A stretch of 64,000 bases of DNA from Streptomyces katrae (GTDB lineage: Bacteria > Actinomycetota > Actinomycetes > Streptomycetales > Streptomycetaceae): assembly GCF_002028425.1 (NCBI RefSeq), contig NZ_CP020042.1, positions 4,625,560 to 4,689,559 on the forward strand. The letters run 5' to 3'. The translations under genes and the position numbers were made by a program. The notes under the pieces were generated by a model. That model saw nothing but the letters and a program-made list of their open reading frames with translations. It was not told the DNA's origin and did no database searches. Shown piece after piece: positions 22,950 through 32,437 of this stretch. Each line of letters begins with the position of its first letter. Within the stretch, counting starts at the first letter, position 1.

Positions 22950-23801
22950 ATGGTTCAGCTGAAGACCCCCGAGCAGATCGCGAAGATGCGCGAGGCAGGG
23001 CTGGTCGTCGCCGCGATCCACGCGGCGACCCGTGAGGCGGCGGTGCCGGGCGCCACGACGCGGGACCTGGACATGGTGGCCCGCAAGGTCATCGCGGACG
23101 CCGGGGCGAAGTCGAACTTCCTCGGCTACGGCGGCTTCCCCGCGACCATCTGCACCTCGGTGAACGAGGTCGTCGTCCACGGCATCCCGGACGACAAGAC
23201 GGTCCTCAAGGACGGCGACATCATCTCCATCGACGCCGGCGCCATCGTGGACGGCTGGCACGGGGACGCGGCCTACACGGCCTTCGTGGGCACCGGTCAC
23301 GCTCCGGAGCTGGTCGAGCTGTCCCGGGTGACCGAGGAGTCCATGTGGGCCGGTATCGCGGCCATGAAGACGGGCAACCGCCTCGTGGACATCTCGAAGG
23401 CGATCGAGGGTTACATCAAGCGCCAGCCCCGCCCGTCGACCGGCGAGCACAGCCTCGGCAAGTTCGGGATCATCGAGGACTACGGCGGCCACGGCATCGG
23501 CACCGAGATGCACATGGACCCCCACCTGCTGAACTACGTCTCGCGCAAGCGGGGCAAGGGCGTCAAGCTGGTCCCCGGCCTCTGCCTGGCGATCGAGCCG
23601 ATGGTGTCCCTGGGCACCGCCCAGACGGAGGTACTGGCCGACGACTGGACGGTCATCACCACGGACGGCACCTGGTCCTCGCACTGGGAGCACTCCGTCG
23701 CCCTCACGGAGGCCGGCCCCATCGTCCTGACCAGCCCGGACTGCGGCAAGGCGAAGCTCGCGGAGTACGGCGTCACCACGGCGCCGGACCCCCTCGGGTA
23801 G
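22950..23801 (+). CDS. map: Type I methionine aminopeptidase
   Basis: Methionine aminopeptidase, 283 residues, removes initiator methionine from nascent proteins. The ATG at 22950 gives MVQLKTPEQIAKMREAG. The metal-binding set is in place: D in SIDAGAIVDG, D in WHGDAAYT, H in GGHGIG, E in AIEPM and E in the C-terminal ALTEAG. Ribosome site GGTGGAAGG precedes the start. It lies after the adk hairpin, so it may use its own promoter. Confidence 0.97.
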   Translation: MVQLKTPEQIAKMREAGLVVAAIHAATREAAVPGATTRDLDMVARKVIADAGAKSNFLGYGGFPATICTSVNEVVVHGIPDDKTVLKDGDIISIDAGAIVDGWHGDAAYTAFVGTGHAPELVELSRVTEESMWAGIAAMKTGNRLVDISKAIEGYIKRQPRPSTGEHSLGKFGIIEDYGGHGIGTEMHMDPHLLNYVSRKRGKGVKLVPGLCLAIEPMVSLGTAQTEVLADDWTVITTDGTWSSHWEHSVALTEAGPIVLTSPDCGKAKLAEYGVTTAPDPLG

Positions 23802-23842
23802 CCGCCGGTTAATGATCTAGACTCTGGGGCAAACTTTCCGGA

Positions 23843-23872
23843 TTCGTCTTTCTGGGTGCCCTGACGTAGACT
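23843..23872 (+). promoter_or_regulatory. Possible infA promoter
   Basis: TAGACT (23867-23872) is a good streptomycete -10 box; TTCGTC (23843-23848), 18 bp upstream, is a moderate -35. A second TAGACT lies at 23818-23823. Either would start a transcript for infA-rpmJ and perhaps the alpha operon. Confidence 0.45.
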
Positions 23873-23940
23873 GACTCGTCGGCTTGCGTGCATTTACATG
23901 TCCGTGGGCCGATCAAGGTAGCCGATTCGAAAGGCGAAGC

Positions 23941-24162
23941 GTGGCCAAGAAGCAAGGTGCCATCGAGATCGAGGGCACCGTGATCGAGTCCCTCCCGAAC
24001 GCCATGTTCAAGGTGGAACTCCAGAACGGTCACAAGGTCCTCGCGCACATCAGCGGGAAGATGCGTATGCACTACATCCGCATCCTTCCCGATGACCGGG
24101 TCGTTGTGGAGCTGTCTCCTTACGACCTGACGCGTGGCCGGATCGTCTACCGATACAAGTAG
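23941..24162 (+). CDS. infA: Translation initiation factor IF-1
   Basis: IF-1, 73 residues, occupies the A site during initiation. The GTG at 23941 follows AAAGGCGAAGC and gives [20 protein letters not shown]; the OB-fold motif [19 protein letters not shown] (in part) and the ending RGRIVYRYK are standard. rpmJ follows after 62 nt. Confidence 0.98.
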   Translation: MAKKQGAIEIEGTVIESLPNAMFKVELQNGHKVLAHISGKMRMHYIRILPDDRVVVELSPYDLTRGRIVYRYK

Positions 24163-24224
24163 ATCTTGCCCCCGCACCCCGCTCCGGCGCGGGTGGTGGC
24201 ACTGACCCGGAGAACCTCACCCAC

Positions 24225-24338
24225 ATGAAGGTCAAGCCGAGCGTCAAGAAGATCTGCGACAAGTGCAAGGTGATCCGCCGTCACGGCCGGGTCATGGTCA
24301 TCTGCGACAACCTGCGCCACAAGCAGCGCCAGGGCTGA
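24225..24338 (+). CDS. rpmJ: 50S ribosomal protein L36
   Basis: L36, 37 residues ([19 protein letters not shown] and on). The zinc ligands C11, C14, C27 and H32 are all present, so this is the zinc-binding form. It sits in the classic infA-rpmJ-rpsM order. A 198-nt spacer, able to fold into a large domain, separates it from rpsM. Confidence 0.97.
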   Translation: MKVKPSVKKICDKCKVIRRHGRVMVICDNLRHKQRQG

Positions 24339-24396
24339 CGCACGCCGACCGACCTGCCTTACGCAGTTCTTCGCGCGACGTAACAAAACGTACATA

Positions 24397-24506
24397 CGCA
24401 GAACCCGCCCAGCCCTGCGAGGGGCCGGCGGTACCTCCGGCGGGGGCCGGGGACCCGGACGTACCACCACCCATCCCGGTGGTCGGCGGTCGGGATCGGT
24501 TCTGCG
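24397..24506 (+). promoter_or_regulatory. Structured leader before rpsM
   Basis: A perfect 9-bp long-range stem, CGCAGAACC (24397-24405) with GGTTCTGCG (24498-24506), encloses about 92 nt with internal hairpins such as GCCGG/CCGGC and CCACC/GGTGG. It ends 30 nt before rpsM. The position suits an autoregulatory leader of the alpha operon, but this is inferred from pairing only. Confidence 0.5.
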
Positions 24507-24536
24507 GAAGACCCCCGAACACACAGGAGCCATTGC

Positions 24537-24917
24537 ATGGCACGCGTTTCCGGTGTCGACATCCCGCGCGAAAAGCGCGTGGAGATCGCACTCACCTACG
24601 TCTTCGGTATCGGGCGCACCCGGTCCAAGGAGATCCTCGCCGCTACCGGCGTGAACCCGAACACCCGCGTTCGTGACCTGGCCGAAGAGGACCTCGTCAA
24701 GATCCGCGAGTACGTGGACGCCAACCTCCGTACCGAGGGTGACCTCCGCCGCGAGATCCAGGGCGACATCCGCCGCAAGATCGAGATCCAGTGCTACCAG
24801 GGCATCCGCCACCGTCGTGGCCTGCCGGTGCACGGTCAGCGCACCAGCACGAACGCACGTACCCGCAAGGGCCCGCGTCGCGCGATCGCCGGCAAGAAGA
24901 AGCCGGGCAAGAAGTAG
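24537..24917 (+). CDS. rpsM: 30S ribosomal protein S13
   Basis: S13, 126 residues, contacts S19 and P-site tRNA at the head. It starts [20 protein letters not shown] and carries the [11 protein letters not shown] and [15 protein letters not shown] motifs, then the basic tail ending GKKKPGKK. Its ribosome site is CAGGAG. rpsK follows after 54 nt. Confidence 0.98.
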   Translation: MARVSGVDIPREKRVEIALTYVFGIGRTRSKEILAATGVNPNTRVRDLAEEDLVKIREYVDANLRTEGDLRREIQGDIRRKIEIQCYQGIRHRRGLPVHGQRTSTNARTRKGPRRAIAGKKKPGKK

Positions 24918-24971
24918 TCCTGTTCAGCGGTCTTGCGCTGTAGGACCGACCACCTCCCGTAGGAGTAAGAG

Positions 24972-25376
24972 ATGCCCCCCAAGGGTCGTCAGGGCGCTGC
25001 CAAGAAGGTGCGCCGCAAGGAAAAGAAGAACGTCGCTCACGGGCACGCCCACATCAAGAGCACGTTCAACAACACGATCGTCTCGATCACGGACCCGTCC
25101 GGCAACGTGATCTCCTGGGCCTCCGCCGGCCACGTCGGCTTCAAGGGCTCGCGCAAGTCCACCCCCTTCGCCGCGCAGATGGCCGCCGAGTCGGCCGCCC
25201 GCCGCGCGCAGGAGCACGGCATGCGCAAGGTCGACGTCTTCGTCAAGGGTCCCGGCTCCGGCCGTGAGACCGCGATCCGCTCCCTCCAGGCCACCGGCCT
25301 CGAGGTGGGTTCGATCCAGGACGTCACCCCCACCCCGCACAACGGCTGCCGCCCGCCGAAGCGCCGCCGCGTCTGA
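24972..25376 (+). CDS. rpsK: 30S ribosomal protein S11
   Basis: S11, 134 residues, lies on the 30S platform. Start [18 protein letters not shown]; motifs [27 protein letters not shown] and [12 protein letters not shown]. In many bacteria rpsD follows; here it does not, which is the known Streptomyces arrangement with rpsD elsewhere on the chromosome. Confidence 0.98.
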   Translation: MPPKGRQGAAKKVRRKEKKNVAHGHAHIKSTFNNTIVSITDPSGNVISWASAGHVGFKGSRKSTPFAAQMAAESAARRAQEHGMRKVDVFVKGPGSGRETAIRSLQATGLEVGSIQDVTPTPHNGCRPPKRRRV

Positions 25377-25410
25377 CGCAGCGGACGCACCTGTGCGTTC
25401 TTGAGTGTCC

Positions 25411-25444
25411 GGGCGGTGCGCCCCCTGCGGGGGACGTACCGCCC
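25411..25444 (+). other. Hairpin between rpsK and rpoA
   Basis: GGGCGGT (25411-25417) pairs with ACCGCCC (25438-25444), enclosing an inner CCCCC/GGGGG stem (25421-25433) with a 3-nt loop. It sits where rpsD would be in other bacteria. It may attenuate transcription or be a processing site; rpoA starts 79 nt later. Confidence 0.5.
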
Positions 25445-25523
25445 GTACCCTTGTAAGTCCGCGGCCCCCGGGCCGCACCCGTCGGGCGTCAAATAGTGGG
25501 CGTCCACGACTGAAGGAACAGAC

Positions 25524-26546
25524 ATGCTTATCGCTCAGCGTCCTTCGCTGACCGAAGAGGTCGTCGACGAGTACCGCTCGCGGTTCGTGATCGAGCCGCT
25601 GGAGCCGGGCTTCGGCTACACCCTCGGCAACTCCCTGCGCCGTACCCTCCTGTCCTCCATCCCGGGTGCCGCTGTCACCAGCATCCGCGTGGACGGCGTC
25701 CTGCACGAGTTCACCACCGTGCCGGGCGTCAAGGAAGACGTCACGGACATCATCCTCAACATCAAGCAGCTGGTCGTCTCCTCGGAGCACGACGAGCCGG
25801 TCGTGATGTACCTGCGCAAGCAGGGTCCCGGCCTGGTCACCGCTGCCGACATCGCGCCCCCGGCCGGTGTCGAGGTGCACAACCCGGACCTGGTCCTCGC
25901 CACGCTCAACGGCAAGGGCAAGCTGGAGATGGAGCTGACCGTCGAGCGCGGTCGCGGCTACGTCTCCGCCGTCCAGAACAAGCAGGCGGGCCAGGAGATC
26001 GGCCGTATCCCGGTCGACTCGATCTACTCGCCGGTCCTGAAGGTCACCTACAAGGTCGAGGCGACCCGAGTCGAGCAGCGCACCGACTTCGACAAGCTGA
26101 TCGTCGACGTCGAGACCAAGCAGGCCATGCGCCCGCGCGACGCCATGGCGTCCGCCGGCAAGACCCTGGTCGAGCTGTTCGGTCTGGCCCGCGAGCTCAA
26201 CATCGACGCCGAGGGCATCGACATGGGCCCGTCCCCGACGGACGCCGCCCTGGCCGCCGACCTGGCGCTGCCGATCGAGGAGCTGGAGCTCACCGTTCGG
26301 TCGTACAACTGCCTCAAGCGCGAGGGCATCCACTCCGTGGGTGAGCTCGTCGCCCGCTCCGAGGCCGACCTGCTCGACATCCGCAACTTCGGTGCGAAGT
26401 CGATCGACGAGGTCAAGGCGAAGCTCGCCGGCATGGGCCTGGCCCTCAAGGACAGCCCGCCCGGATTCGACCCGACCGCCGCCGCCGACGCCTTCGGCGC
26501 CGACGACGACGCGGACGCCGGTTTCGTCGAGACCGAGCAGTACTAA
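25524..26546 (+). CDS. rpoA: RNA polymerase alpha subunit
   Basis: Alpha, 340 residues, is the assembly platform of RNA polymerase and its C-terminal domain binds UP elements and activators. The N-terminal domain shows [22 protein letters not shown] (in part) and the C-terminal domain [16 protein letters not shown] and [16 protein letters not shown]. The acidic tail ends [11 protein letters not shown]. rplQ follows after 84 nt. Confidence 0.98.
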   Translation: MLIAQRPSLTEEVVDEYRSRFVIEPLEPGFGYTLGNSLRRTLLSSIPGAAVTSIRVDGVLHEFTTVPGVKEDVTDIILNIKQLVVSSEHDEPVVMYLRKQGPGLVTAADIAPPAGVEVHNPDLVLATLNGKGKLEMELTVERGRGYVSAVQNKQAGQEIGRIPVDSIYSPVLKVTYKVEATRVEQRTDFDKLIVDVETKQAMRPRDAMASAGKTLVELFGLARELNIDAEGIDMGPSPTDAALAADLALPIEELELTVRSYNCLKREGIHSVGELVARSEADLLDIRNFGAKSIDEVKAKLAGMGLALKDSPPGFDPTAAADAFGADDDADAGFVETEQY

Positions 26547-26630
26547 GAGAAAACTTTCCCGGGGCGTCCGCCCCGGGGGAACTGACACCGGTACCTGACA
26601 CGGCCGGTGCAGATATGAAGGAGTAACACC

Positions 26631-27107
26631 ATGCCGCGTCCCGCTAAGGGTGCCCGTCTGGGCGGCTCCGCCGCGCACGAGAAGCACCTTCTCGCGAACC
26701 TCGCGAAGGCGCTCTTCGAGCACGGCCGCATCACCACCACCGAGGCCAAGGCCCGCCGCCTGCGTCCCTACGCCGAGCGTCTGGTCACCAAGGCCAAGAA
26801 GGGCGACATCCACAACCGTCGCCTGGTGCTGCAGACGATCACGGACAAGAGCATCGTGCACACGCTGTTCACCGAGATCGCCCCGCGCTACGAGAACCGC
26901 CCCGGTGGTTACACGCGCATCACCAAGATCGGCAACCGTCGTGGCGACAACGCCCCGATGGCCGTGATCGAGCTGGTCGAGGCCCTCACGGTCGCCCAGC
27001 AGGCCACCGGCGAGGCCGAGGCCGCCACCAAGCGTGCGGTCAAGGAGGCCGAGGCCAAGTCCGAGGCTGCCGAGACCGAGGCTGTCGAGGAGACCAAGGA
27101 GGCCTGA
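26631..27107 (+). CDS. rplQ: 50S ribosomal protein L17
   Basis: L17, 158 residues. Start [21 protein letters not shown], motif [22 protein letters not shown] (in part), then the family domain to about residue 115. The remaining 40 residues form an Ala/Glu/Lys-rich tail ([19 protein letters not shown]) typical of actinobacteria. A perfect hairpin follows and ends the alpha operon. Confidence 0.97.
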   Translation: MPRPAKGARLGGSAAHEKHLLANLAKALFEHGRITTTEAKARRLRPYAERLVTKAKKGDIHNRRLVLQTITDKSIVHTLFTEIAPRYENRPGGYTRITKIGNRRGDNAPMAVIELVEALTVAQQATGEAEAATKRAVKEAEAKSEAAETEAVEETKEA

Positions 27108-27142
27108 TCCCGCTTCGGGATCGAGCTTGCTTGATCGGCTCT

Positions 27143-27177
27143 GAACGGGCCCGCCCCTTCCCGGGGCGGGCCCGTTC
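27143..27177 (+). terminator. Terminator after rplQ
   Basis: A perfect 15-bp stem pairs GAACGGGCCCGCCCC (27143-27157) with GGGGCGGGCCCGTTC (27163-27177) around TTCCC. It lies 36 nt after rplQ. Confidence 0.85.
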
Positions 27178-27209
27178 TGCATTTCTGTGCGTCTGAGAGG
27201 ATCTGTCAC

Positions 27210-28061
27210 GTGAGTGACGAGGTGGAGCCCGGGCACGTCCGGGTACGGCTGGACCTGTCCTACGACGGCAAGGACTTCTCCGGCTGGGCGAAGCAGCGCA
27301 CGCTGCGGACCGTCCAGGGCGAGCTGGAGTCGGCCCTGAAGACCGTGATGCGGCTGCCCGAGCCGGTCGAGCTGACCGTCGCCGGGCGCACCGACGCCGG
27401 CGTGCACGCCCGCGGGCAGGTCGCGCAGTTCGACATCGCCGACGAGGTGTGGGCCGAGCACCGCGCCTTGCTGCTGCGCCGCCTCGCCGGCCGGCTGCCG
27501 CACGACATCCGGGTGTGGAAGGTCGCCGAGGCCCCCCAGGGGTTCAACGCCCGGTTCTCCGCGATCTGGCGCCGCTACGCGTACCGCGTCGGCGACCACC
27601 AGGGCGGGGTCGACCCGCTGCGCCGCGGGCACGTGCTGTGGCACCAGTGGCCGCTGGACGTGGACGCCATGAACGAGGCCTCCCGCGCGCTGCTCGGCGA
27701 GCACGACTTCGCCGCCTACTGCAAGAAGCGCGAGGGCGCCACGACCATCCGCACCCTCCAGGAGCTGAGCTGGGTGCGGGGCGAGGACGGGATCGTCACC
27801 GCGACCGTCCGGGCCGACGCCTTCTGCCACAACATGGTCCGCTCCCTGGTCGGCGCCCTGCTGCACGTCGGCGACGGCCACCGGCCCGTCGAGTGGCCCG
27901 GGCAGGTCCTGGCCGCGGCGGTACGGGATTCCTCCGTGCACGTGGTCAAGCCGCACGGGCTGACCCTGGAGGAGGTCGGCTACCCCGCCGACGAGCTGCT
28001 GGCCGCCCGCAGCAAGGAGGCGCGGAACATGCGCACCCTGCCGGGCAAGGGCTGCTGCTAG
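27210..28061 (+). CDS. truA: tRNA pseudouridine(38-40) synthase
   Basis: TruA, 283 residues, makes pseudouridine in the anticodon stem-loop of many tRNAs. The catalytic aspartate sits in [16 protein letters not shown]; the N-terminal [16 protein letters not shown] and the RNA-binding region ([17 protein letters not shown] [14 protein letters not shown]) are present. The GTG start follows GAGAGGATCTGT. It lies just after the alpha operon terminator, a common position for truA. Confidence 0.96.
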   Translation: MSDEVEPGHVRVRLDLSYDGKDFSGWAKQRTLRTVQGELESALKTVMRLPEPVELTVAGRTDAGVHARGQVAQFDIADEVWAEHRALLLRRLAGRLPHDIRVWKVAEAPQGFNARFSAIWRRYAYRVGDHQGGVDPLRRGHVLWHQWPLDVDAMNEASRALLGEHDFAAYCKKREGATTIRTLQELSWVRGEDGIVTATVRADAFCHNMVRSLVGALLHVGDGHRPVEWPGQVLAAAVRDSSVHVVKPHGLTLEEVGYPADELLAARSKEARNMRTLPGKGCC

Positions 28062-28103
28062 ACGGTTTGGGCCCGGCCCCGCCGGACCTGGAGAATGCCC
28101 GGC

Positions 28104-29723
28104 ATGGGACATCTCGAAGCCAGCCATCTGGAGTACTACCTGCCCGACGGACGGGTACTGCTCCCCGACGTCTCCTTCCGCGTGGGGGAGGGGGCGGTGG
28201 TGGCCCTCGTGGGGGCCAACGGCGCCGGCAAGACCACCCTGCTGAAGCTGATCTCCGGTGAGCTCCAGCCGCACGGCGGCGGGGTCACGATCAGCGGCGG
28301 CCTCGGTGTGATGTCCCAGTTCGTGGGCTCGGTGCGGGACGAGTCGACCGTACGGGACCTGCTGGTCTCGGTGTCCCAGCCGCGGATCCGGGACGCGGCG
28401 AAGGCCGTGGACCGGGCCGAGGAGCTGATCCTCACCGTGGACGACGAGGCCGCGCAGATGGCCTACGCCCAGGCGCTCAGCGACTGGGCCGACGTCCAGG
28501 GCTACGAGGCGGAGACGCTCTGGGACGTCTGCACGATGGCCGCGCTGGCCATCCCGTACGACCAGGCCCAGTTCCGGCAGGTGCGCACGCTCTCCGGCGG
28601 CGAGCAGAAGCGGCTCGTCCTGGAGGCGCTGCTGCGCGGCCCGGACGAGGTGCTGCTGCTGGACGAGCCGGACAACTACCTCGACGTCCCGGGCAAGCGG
28701 TGGCTGGAGGAGCAGCTGCGGGCCACCCGCAAGACGGTCCTGTTCGTCTCCCACGACCGGGAGCTGCTGACCCAGGCCGCAGAGAAGATCATCAGCCTGG
28801 AGGCGAGCCCGATGGGCTCCGACGTCTGGGTGCACGGCGCGGGCTTCGGCACGTACCACGAGGCACGCAAGGAGCGCTTCGCCCGCTTCGAGGAGCTCAA
28901 GCGGCGCTGGGACGAGGAGCATGCCCGGCTGAAGGCCCTGGTGCTGCGGCTGCGCAACCAGGCGGCGAGCAGCCCCGACATGGCCTCCCGCTACCGGGCG
29001 ATGCAGACCCGCTTCCAGAAGTTCGAGGAGGCCGGCCCGCCGCCGGAGCCGCCGCGGGAGCAGGACATCACGATGCGGCTCAAGGGCGGCCGGACGGGCG
29101 TGCGCGCGCTGACCGTGGAGAACCTGGAGCTGACCGGGCTGATGAAGCCGTTCTCGCTGGAGGTCTTCTACGGGGAGCGCGTCGCGGTCCTCGGCTCGAA
29201 CGGTTCCGGCAAGTCGCACTTCCTGCGGCTGCTGGCGGGTGAGGACGTCAAGCACACGGGTGACTGGAAGCTGGGCGCACGGGTGGTTCCCGGCCATTTC
29301 GCGCAGACCCACGCCCACCCGGAACTGTTCGGCCGCACGCTCGTCGACATCCTGTGGACGGAGGCGGCCAAGCCGCTGGGCCAGGCGATGGGGGCGCTGC
29401 GCCGCTACGAGCTGGACCGGCAGGCGGAGCAGCCGTTCGAGCGGCTGTCGGGCGGCCAGCAGGCGCGGTTCCAGATCCTGCTGCTGGAGCTGGCGGGGAC
29501 CACGGCGCTGCTGCTGGACGAGCCCACCGACAACCTCGACCTGGAGTCGGCGGAGGCCCTGCAGGACGGTCTGGAGTCGTACGAGGGCACCGTGCTGTGC
29601 GTGACGCACGACCGTTGGTTCGCGCGCACGTTTGACCGTTACTTGGTCTTCGGTTCAGACGGTGTTGTCCGGGAGACTCAGGAGCCCGTCTGGGACGAAC
29701 GTAGGGTCGAGCGCAAGCGCTAG
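28104..29723 (+). CDS. ABC-F family ATPase (two ABC domains)
   Basis: About 539 residues with two nucleotide-binding domains and no membrane segment, so an ABC-F translation factor type rather than a transporter. Domain 1: Walker A GANGAGKTT, signature LSGGEQKR, Walker B LLLDEPDNYLD. A charged linker of about 80 residues (ERFARFEELKRRWDEEHARL) carries the region that reaches toward the P site in known ABC-F proteins. Domain 2: GSNGSGKS, LSGGQQAR, LLLDEPTDNLD. The ATG at 28104 has GGAG at better spacing than the ATG at 28095. Subfamily is uncertain; some ABC-F proteins protect ribosomes from antibiotics, others are housekeeping. Confidence 0.92.
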   Translation: MGHLEASHLEYYLPDGRVLLPDVSFRVGEGAVVALVGANGAGKTTLLKLISGELQPHGGGVTISGGLGVMSQFVGSVRDESTVRDLLVSVSQPRIRDAAKAVDRAEELILTVDDEAAQMAYAQALSDWADVQGYEAETLWDVCTMAALAIPYDQAQFRQVRTLSGGEQKRLVLEALLRGPDEVLLLDEPDNYLDVPGKRWLEEQLRATRKTVLFVSHDRELLTQAAEKIISLEASPMGSDVWVHGAGFGTYHEARKERFARFEELKRRWDEEHARLKALVLRLRNQAASSPDMASRYRAMQTRFQKFEEAGPPPEPPREQDITMRLKGGRTGVRALTVENLELTGLMKPFSLEVFYGERVAVLGSNGSGKSHFLRLLAGEDVKHTGDWKLGARVVPGHFAQTHAHPELFGRTLVDILWTEAAKPLGQAMGALRRYELDRQAEQPFERLSGGQQARFQILLLELAGTTALLLDEPTDNLDLESAEALQDGLESYEGTVLCVTHDRWFARTFDRYLVFGSDGVVRETQEPVWDERRVERKR

Positions 29724-29789
29724 GGGACGGACCTCCCCCGCGCGGGTCGAGGGGGAGGCGTGGTGGGGTTGCGGCCTAGCATCTGGCTC

Positions 29790-31064
29790 ATGCGCATCTG
29801 GCTGACGCGGAGTGGCCGGCCGGTCACGGGGGACCGGCTGGTCGTCTGGCTGCTCCGACCGGCGCCGCGGTCCTGGCGGGCGGTGGCACTGGTGGTGCTG
29901 CTGGCCGTCTCGGTGTCGACGAGCCTGCGGGAGAACTGGGGCTCGGACAACGCGTTCGTGGTCAAGGCCGCGGACGCCCTGCTGGCGGGGGTCTCCCCGT
30001 ACGAGGACCGGCGCTTCCTGTACCCGCCGAGTGCGGTGCTCATGGCGGTGCCGGAGGCGCTGGTGCCCACGGGGGTGCTGCGCTGGCTGCTTCCGGCGGG
30101 GATCTCGGGGCTGGTCGGCGTCGGCTGGTGGGCGGCGCTGCGGCTGTTCTCCGTACCGCTGTGCTCGCGGTTCGCGGTCGGCGGGCTGGGGCTGCTGGGG
30201 CTGGTGTACAAGCCGTACCTGAACCTGGTGCTGATCGGGAACTGGACGGCGGTCTCCGCGGCCGCCCTGCCGGTGGCGCTGCTGCTGGCGCACCGCAGGT
30301 CGTGGGCGGCGGCGGGGCTGGTGGTGGGTCTGGCGATCGCCTGCAAGCCGATGCTGGTGCCGGCCGGGCTGGTCTTCGTGCTGGCCCGGCGGTGGCGGGG
30401 GCTGGCGGTGGCGGTGGCGGTGCCGCTGGGGCTGTCGGTGGCGGGGGCGCTGCTGATGCCGAGCCCGACGCTGTTCTTCACCAAGACGCTGCCGTTCCTG
30501 TTCCAGGGGCAGGACGCGTACGCGCTGCCCTGGGACGCCTCGCCGATCGCGGTGCTGCCGCGGCTGGGGGTGCCGCAGCCGGTGGCGGTGGCGGTGGCCT
30601 TCGCGGGGGCCGGCGCCGGGCTGTGGGGTGCCTGGCGGCGGTGGCGGCGGCCCGGCTCCGCCGAGCCGGACGGGGGAGAGCTGCGGCTGGCGGAAACGGC
30701 CTGCATGGTGATGCTCGCCGCATTCCTGGTGTCCCGTCCCTCCTTCGACCACTACCTCCTGGTGGTGCTGCCGCTGCTGCTGGCCTCGGGGGTGCGGCCG
30801 GGCTCGATGCCCCGCTCGCCCTGGTTCTGGCTGGCCCTGACCCCTCAGCTGGCGCTGGTTCCGTGGCCGTCGGAGCTGGCCCACAAGCGGCGTGCGTTCA
30901 AGGACGCGGCGACCCTGTGCGGGCTCGCGTGTCTGCTGGCGCGTCGTGCCACCCGTTCCGTTCGGGTTATCCTGGAGCCCGTAACAACTGCGGGGTCCCC
31001 ACCCAGGACCGAACCGGAGTGCGCCGCGACGTCAGCAGCATCGGCATCGCGGACCGCGTTTTGA
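29790..31064 (+). CDS. GT87-type polyprenol-linked glycosyltransferase (DUF2029)
   Basis: A polytopic membrane protein of about 424 residues. The N-terminal region has the GT-C/GT87 pattern: an early acidic residue (GSDNAFVVKAAD) followed by SPYEDRRFLYPPSAVLM, and about ten hydrophobic helices. The family includes PimE-like mannosyltransferases that use polyprenyl-phosphate sugar, so a role in cell-envelope glycan or glycolipid is likely; the acceptor is unknown. I start at the ATG at 29790; a GTG at 29760 is in frame. The last 30 residues are low-complexity, and the stop TGA lies inside the rplM -35 box. Confidence 0.8.
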   Translation: MRIWLTRSGRPVTGDRLVVWLLRPAPRSWRAVALVVLLAVSVSTSLRENWGSDNAFVVKAADALLAGVSPYEDRRFLYPPSAVLMAVPEALVPTGVLRWLLPAGISGLVGVGWWAALRLFSVPLCSRFAVGGLGLLGLVYKPYLNLVLIGNWTAVSAAALPVALLLAHRRSWAAAGLVVGLAIACKPMLVPAGLVFVLARRWRGLAVAVAVPLGLSVAGALLMPSPTLFFTKTLPFLFQGQDAYALPWDASPIAVLPRLGVPQPVAVAVAFAGAGAGLWGAWRRWRRPGSAEPDGGELRLAETACMVMLAAFLVSRPSFDHYLLVVLPLLLASGVRPGSMPRSPWFWLALTPQLALVPWPSELAHKRRAFKDAATLCGLACLLARRATRSVRVILEPVTTAGSPPRTEPECAATSAASASRTAF

Positions 31065-31090
31065 CCCATACGGGTCTGCTTGGGTATCCT
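31061..31090 (+). promoter_or_regulatory. Candidate rplM-rpsI promoter
   Basis: TTGACC (31061-31066) and TATCCT (31085-31090) are spaced by 18 bp. The stop codon of the upstream gene (TGA, 31062-31064) is part of the -35 hexamer. The leader to rplM would be about 205 nt and includes a CGGTCC-ACC-GGACCG hairpin (31145-31159). Confidence 0.7.
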
Positions 31091-31300
31091 GCTGGTTTGT
31101 TATGCGTATGGGCTTTCTCATTCTCACGTGAAAGGGCCTTACGCCGGTCCACCGGACCGATGACCAGCGGTTTTCACTCGGGTGCGTCCCCGATGTGAAC
31201 GAGGGCTGTCGTGATCGTCCGTGGTGACCCTGTCAGGACCCTTCCCGCGGGGCTCGTGCCCTATGGGATGACCCACCACTGAAGAAGCGAAGGCATACGC

Positions 31301-31744
31301 GTGCGTACGTTCAGCCCCAAGCCCGGCGACATCTCGCGCCAGTGGCTCGTCATCGACGCCCAGGACGTTGTCCTCGGCCGTCTGGCGACCCAGGCCGCTG
31401 CCCTCCTGAAGGGCAAGCACAAGCCGACTTACGCCCCCCACATGGACATGGGCGACTTCGTCATCGTCATCAACGCCGACAAGGTTCACCTGTCCGGCAA
31501 CAAGGCCTCCCAGAAGATGGCCTACCGCCACTCCGGTTTCCCGGGCGGTCTGCGCTCCGTGCGCTACGACGACCTGCTGGCGAACAACCCGGAGAAGGCC
31601 GTCGAGAAGGCCGTCAAGGGCATGCTCCCCAAGAACTCCCTGGGCCGTCAGATGCTCTCGAAGCTGAAGGTCTACTCGGGCGACCAGCACCCGCACGCTG
31701 CCCAGCAGCCGGTGCCGTTCGAGATCACCCAGGTCGCGCAGTAG
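31301..31744 (+). CDS. rplM: 50S ribosomal protein L13
   Basis: L13, 147 residues, is an early 50S assembly protein. The GTG start follows GAAGG and gives [45 protein letters not shown] and [17 protein letters not shown] (in part) are diagnostic. It forms the two-gene rplM-rpsI operon with a 41-nt spacer. Confidence 0.98.
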   Translation: MRTFSPKPGDISRQWLVIDAQDVVLGRLATQAAALLKGKHKPTYAPHMDMGDFVIVINADKVHLSGNKASQKMAYRHSGFPGGLRSVRYDDLLANNPEKAVEKAVKGMLPKNSLGRQMLSKLKVYSGDQHPHAAQQPVPFEITQVAQ

Positions 31745-31785
31745 TTCCGGCCACCCCCTAAACACAGAGAATTCTGAGGAGCATC

Positions 31786-32301
31786 GTGGCCGAGACCACC
31801 GCCGAGACCCCCGTCGACGAGTTCGAGGGCGTCGAGGAGTACACCACCGAGTCGGACGTCGTCGTCGAGGGCGACTACACCTCCGAGTCCCTTGCCGGTC
31901 GCTTCGGTGACCCCCAGCCGGCCGCCGGCCTGGGCCGTCGCAAGAACGCCATCGCCCGCGTCCGGATCGTTCCGGGCACCGGCAAGTGGAAGATCAACGG
32001 TCGCACCCTTGAGGACTACTTCCCCAACAAGGTGCACCAGCAGGAAGTCAACGAGCCCTTCAAGCTCCTCGAGCTTGACGGCCGCTACGACGTCATCGCC
32101 CGCATCTCGGGTGGCGGCGTCTCCGGTCAGGCCGGCGCCCTGCGCCTCGGCGTGGCCCGCGCGCTGAACGAGGCGGACGTGGACAACAACCGCCCGGCGC
32201 TGAAGAAGGCCGGCTTCCTCTCCCGCGACGACCGTGCGGTCGAGCGCAAGAAGGCCGGTCTCAAGAAGGCCCGTAAGGCTCCGCAGTACAGCAAGCGTTA
32301 A
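31786..32301 (+). CDS. rpsI: 30S ribosomal protein S9
   Basis: S9, 171 residues, whose C-terminal SKR tail contacts P-site tRNA. The conserved core starts at [19 protein letters not shown] and ends [11 protein letters not shown]. It is preceded by an acidic N-terminal extension of about 45 residues ([20 protein letters not shown]), common in actinobacteria. The GTG start has TGAGGAG. A strong terminator follows. Confidence 0.98.
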   Translation: MAETTAETPVDEFEGVEEYTTESDVVVEGDYTSESLAGRFGDPQPAAGLGRRKNAIARVRIVPGTGKWKINGRTLEDYFPNKVHQQEVNEPFKLLELDGRYDVIARISGGGVSGQAGALRLGVARALNEADVDNNRPALKKAGFLSRDDRAVERKKAGLKKARKAPQYSKR

Positions 32302-32325
32302 TCTGCGCCTGCTGTTCAGCAACGA

Positions 32326-32364
32326 AACCGCCCCGGCAGCACTCTCTGTGCTGCCGGGGCGGTT
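32326..32364 (+). terminator. Terminator after rpsI
   Basis: A perfect 17-bp stem pairs AACCGCCCCGGCAGCAC (32326-32342) with GTGCTGCCGGGGCGGTT (32348-32364) around TCTCT, followed by CGTTTA. It closes the rplM-rpsI operon. Confidence 0.9.
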
Positions 32365-32437
32365 CGTTTACCGCCAAAAACGGCAAACACCTGTCACTAG
32401 CGGGCACCAAGCGAAGCGTGAACTCGGGAGGACAACA

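Noticed and set aside
24924..29609. Very long open frame on the minus strand, antisense to the alpha operon
   Set aside because: It mirrors the high-GC codon bias of rpsK, rpoA, rplQ, truA and the ABC-F gene and gives a low-complexity Leu/Val/Asp/Arg-rich product.
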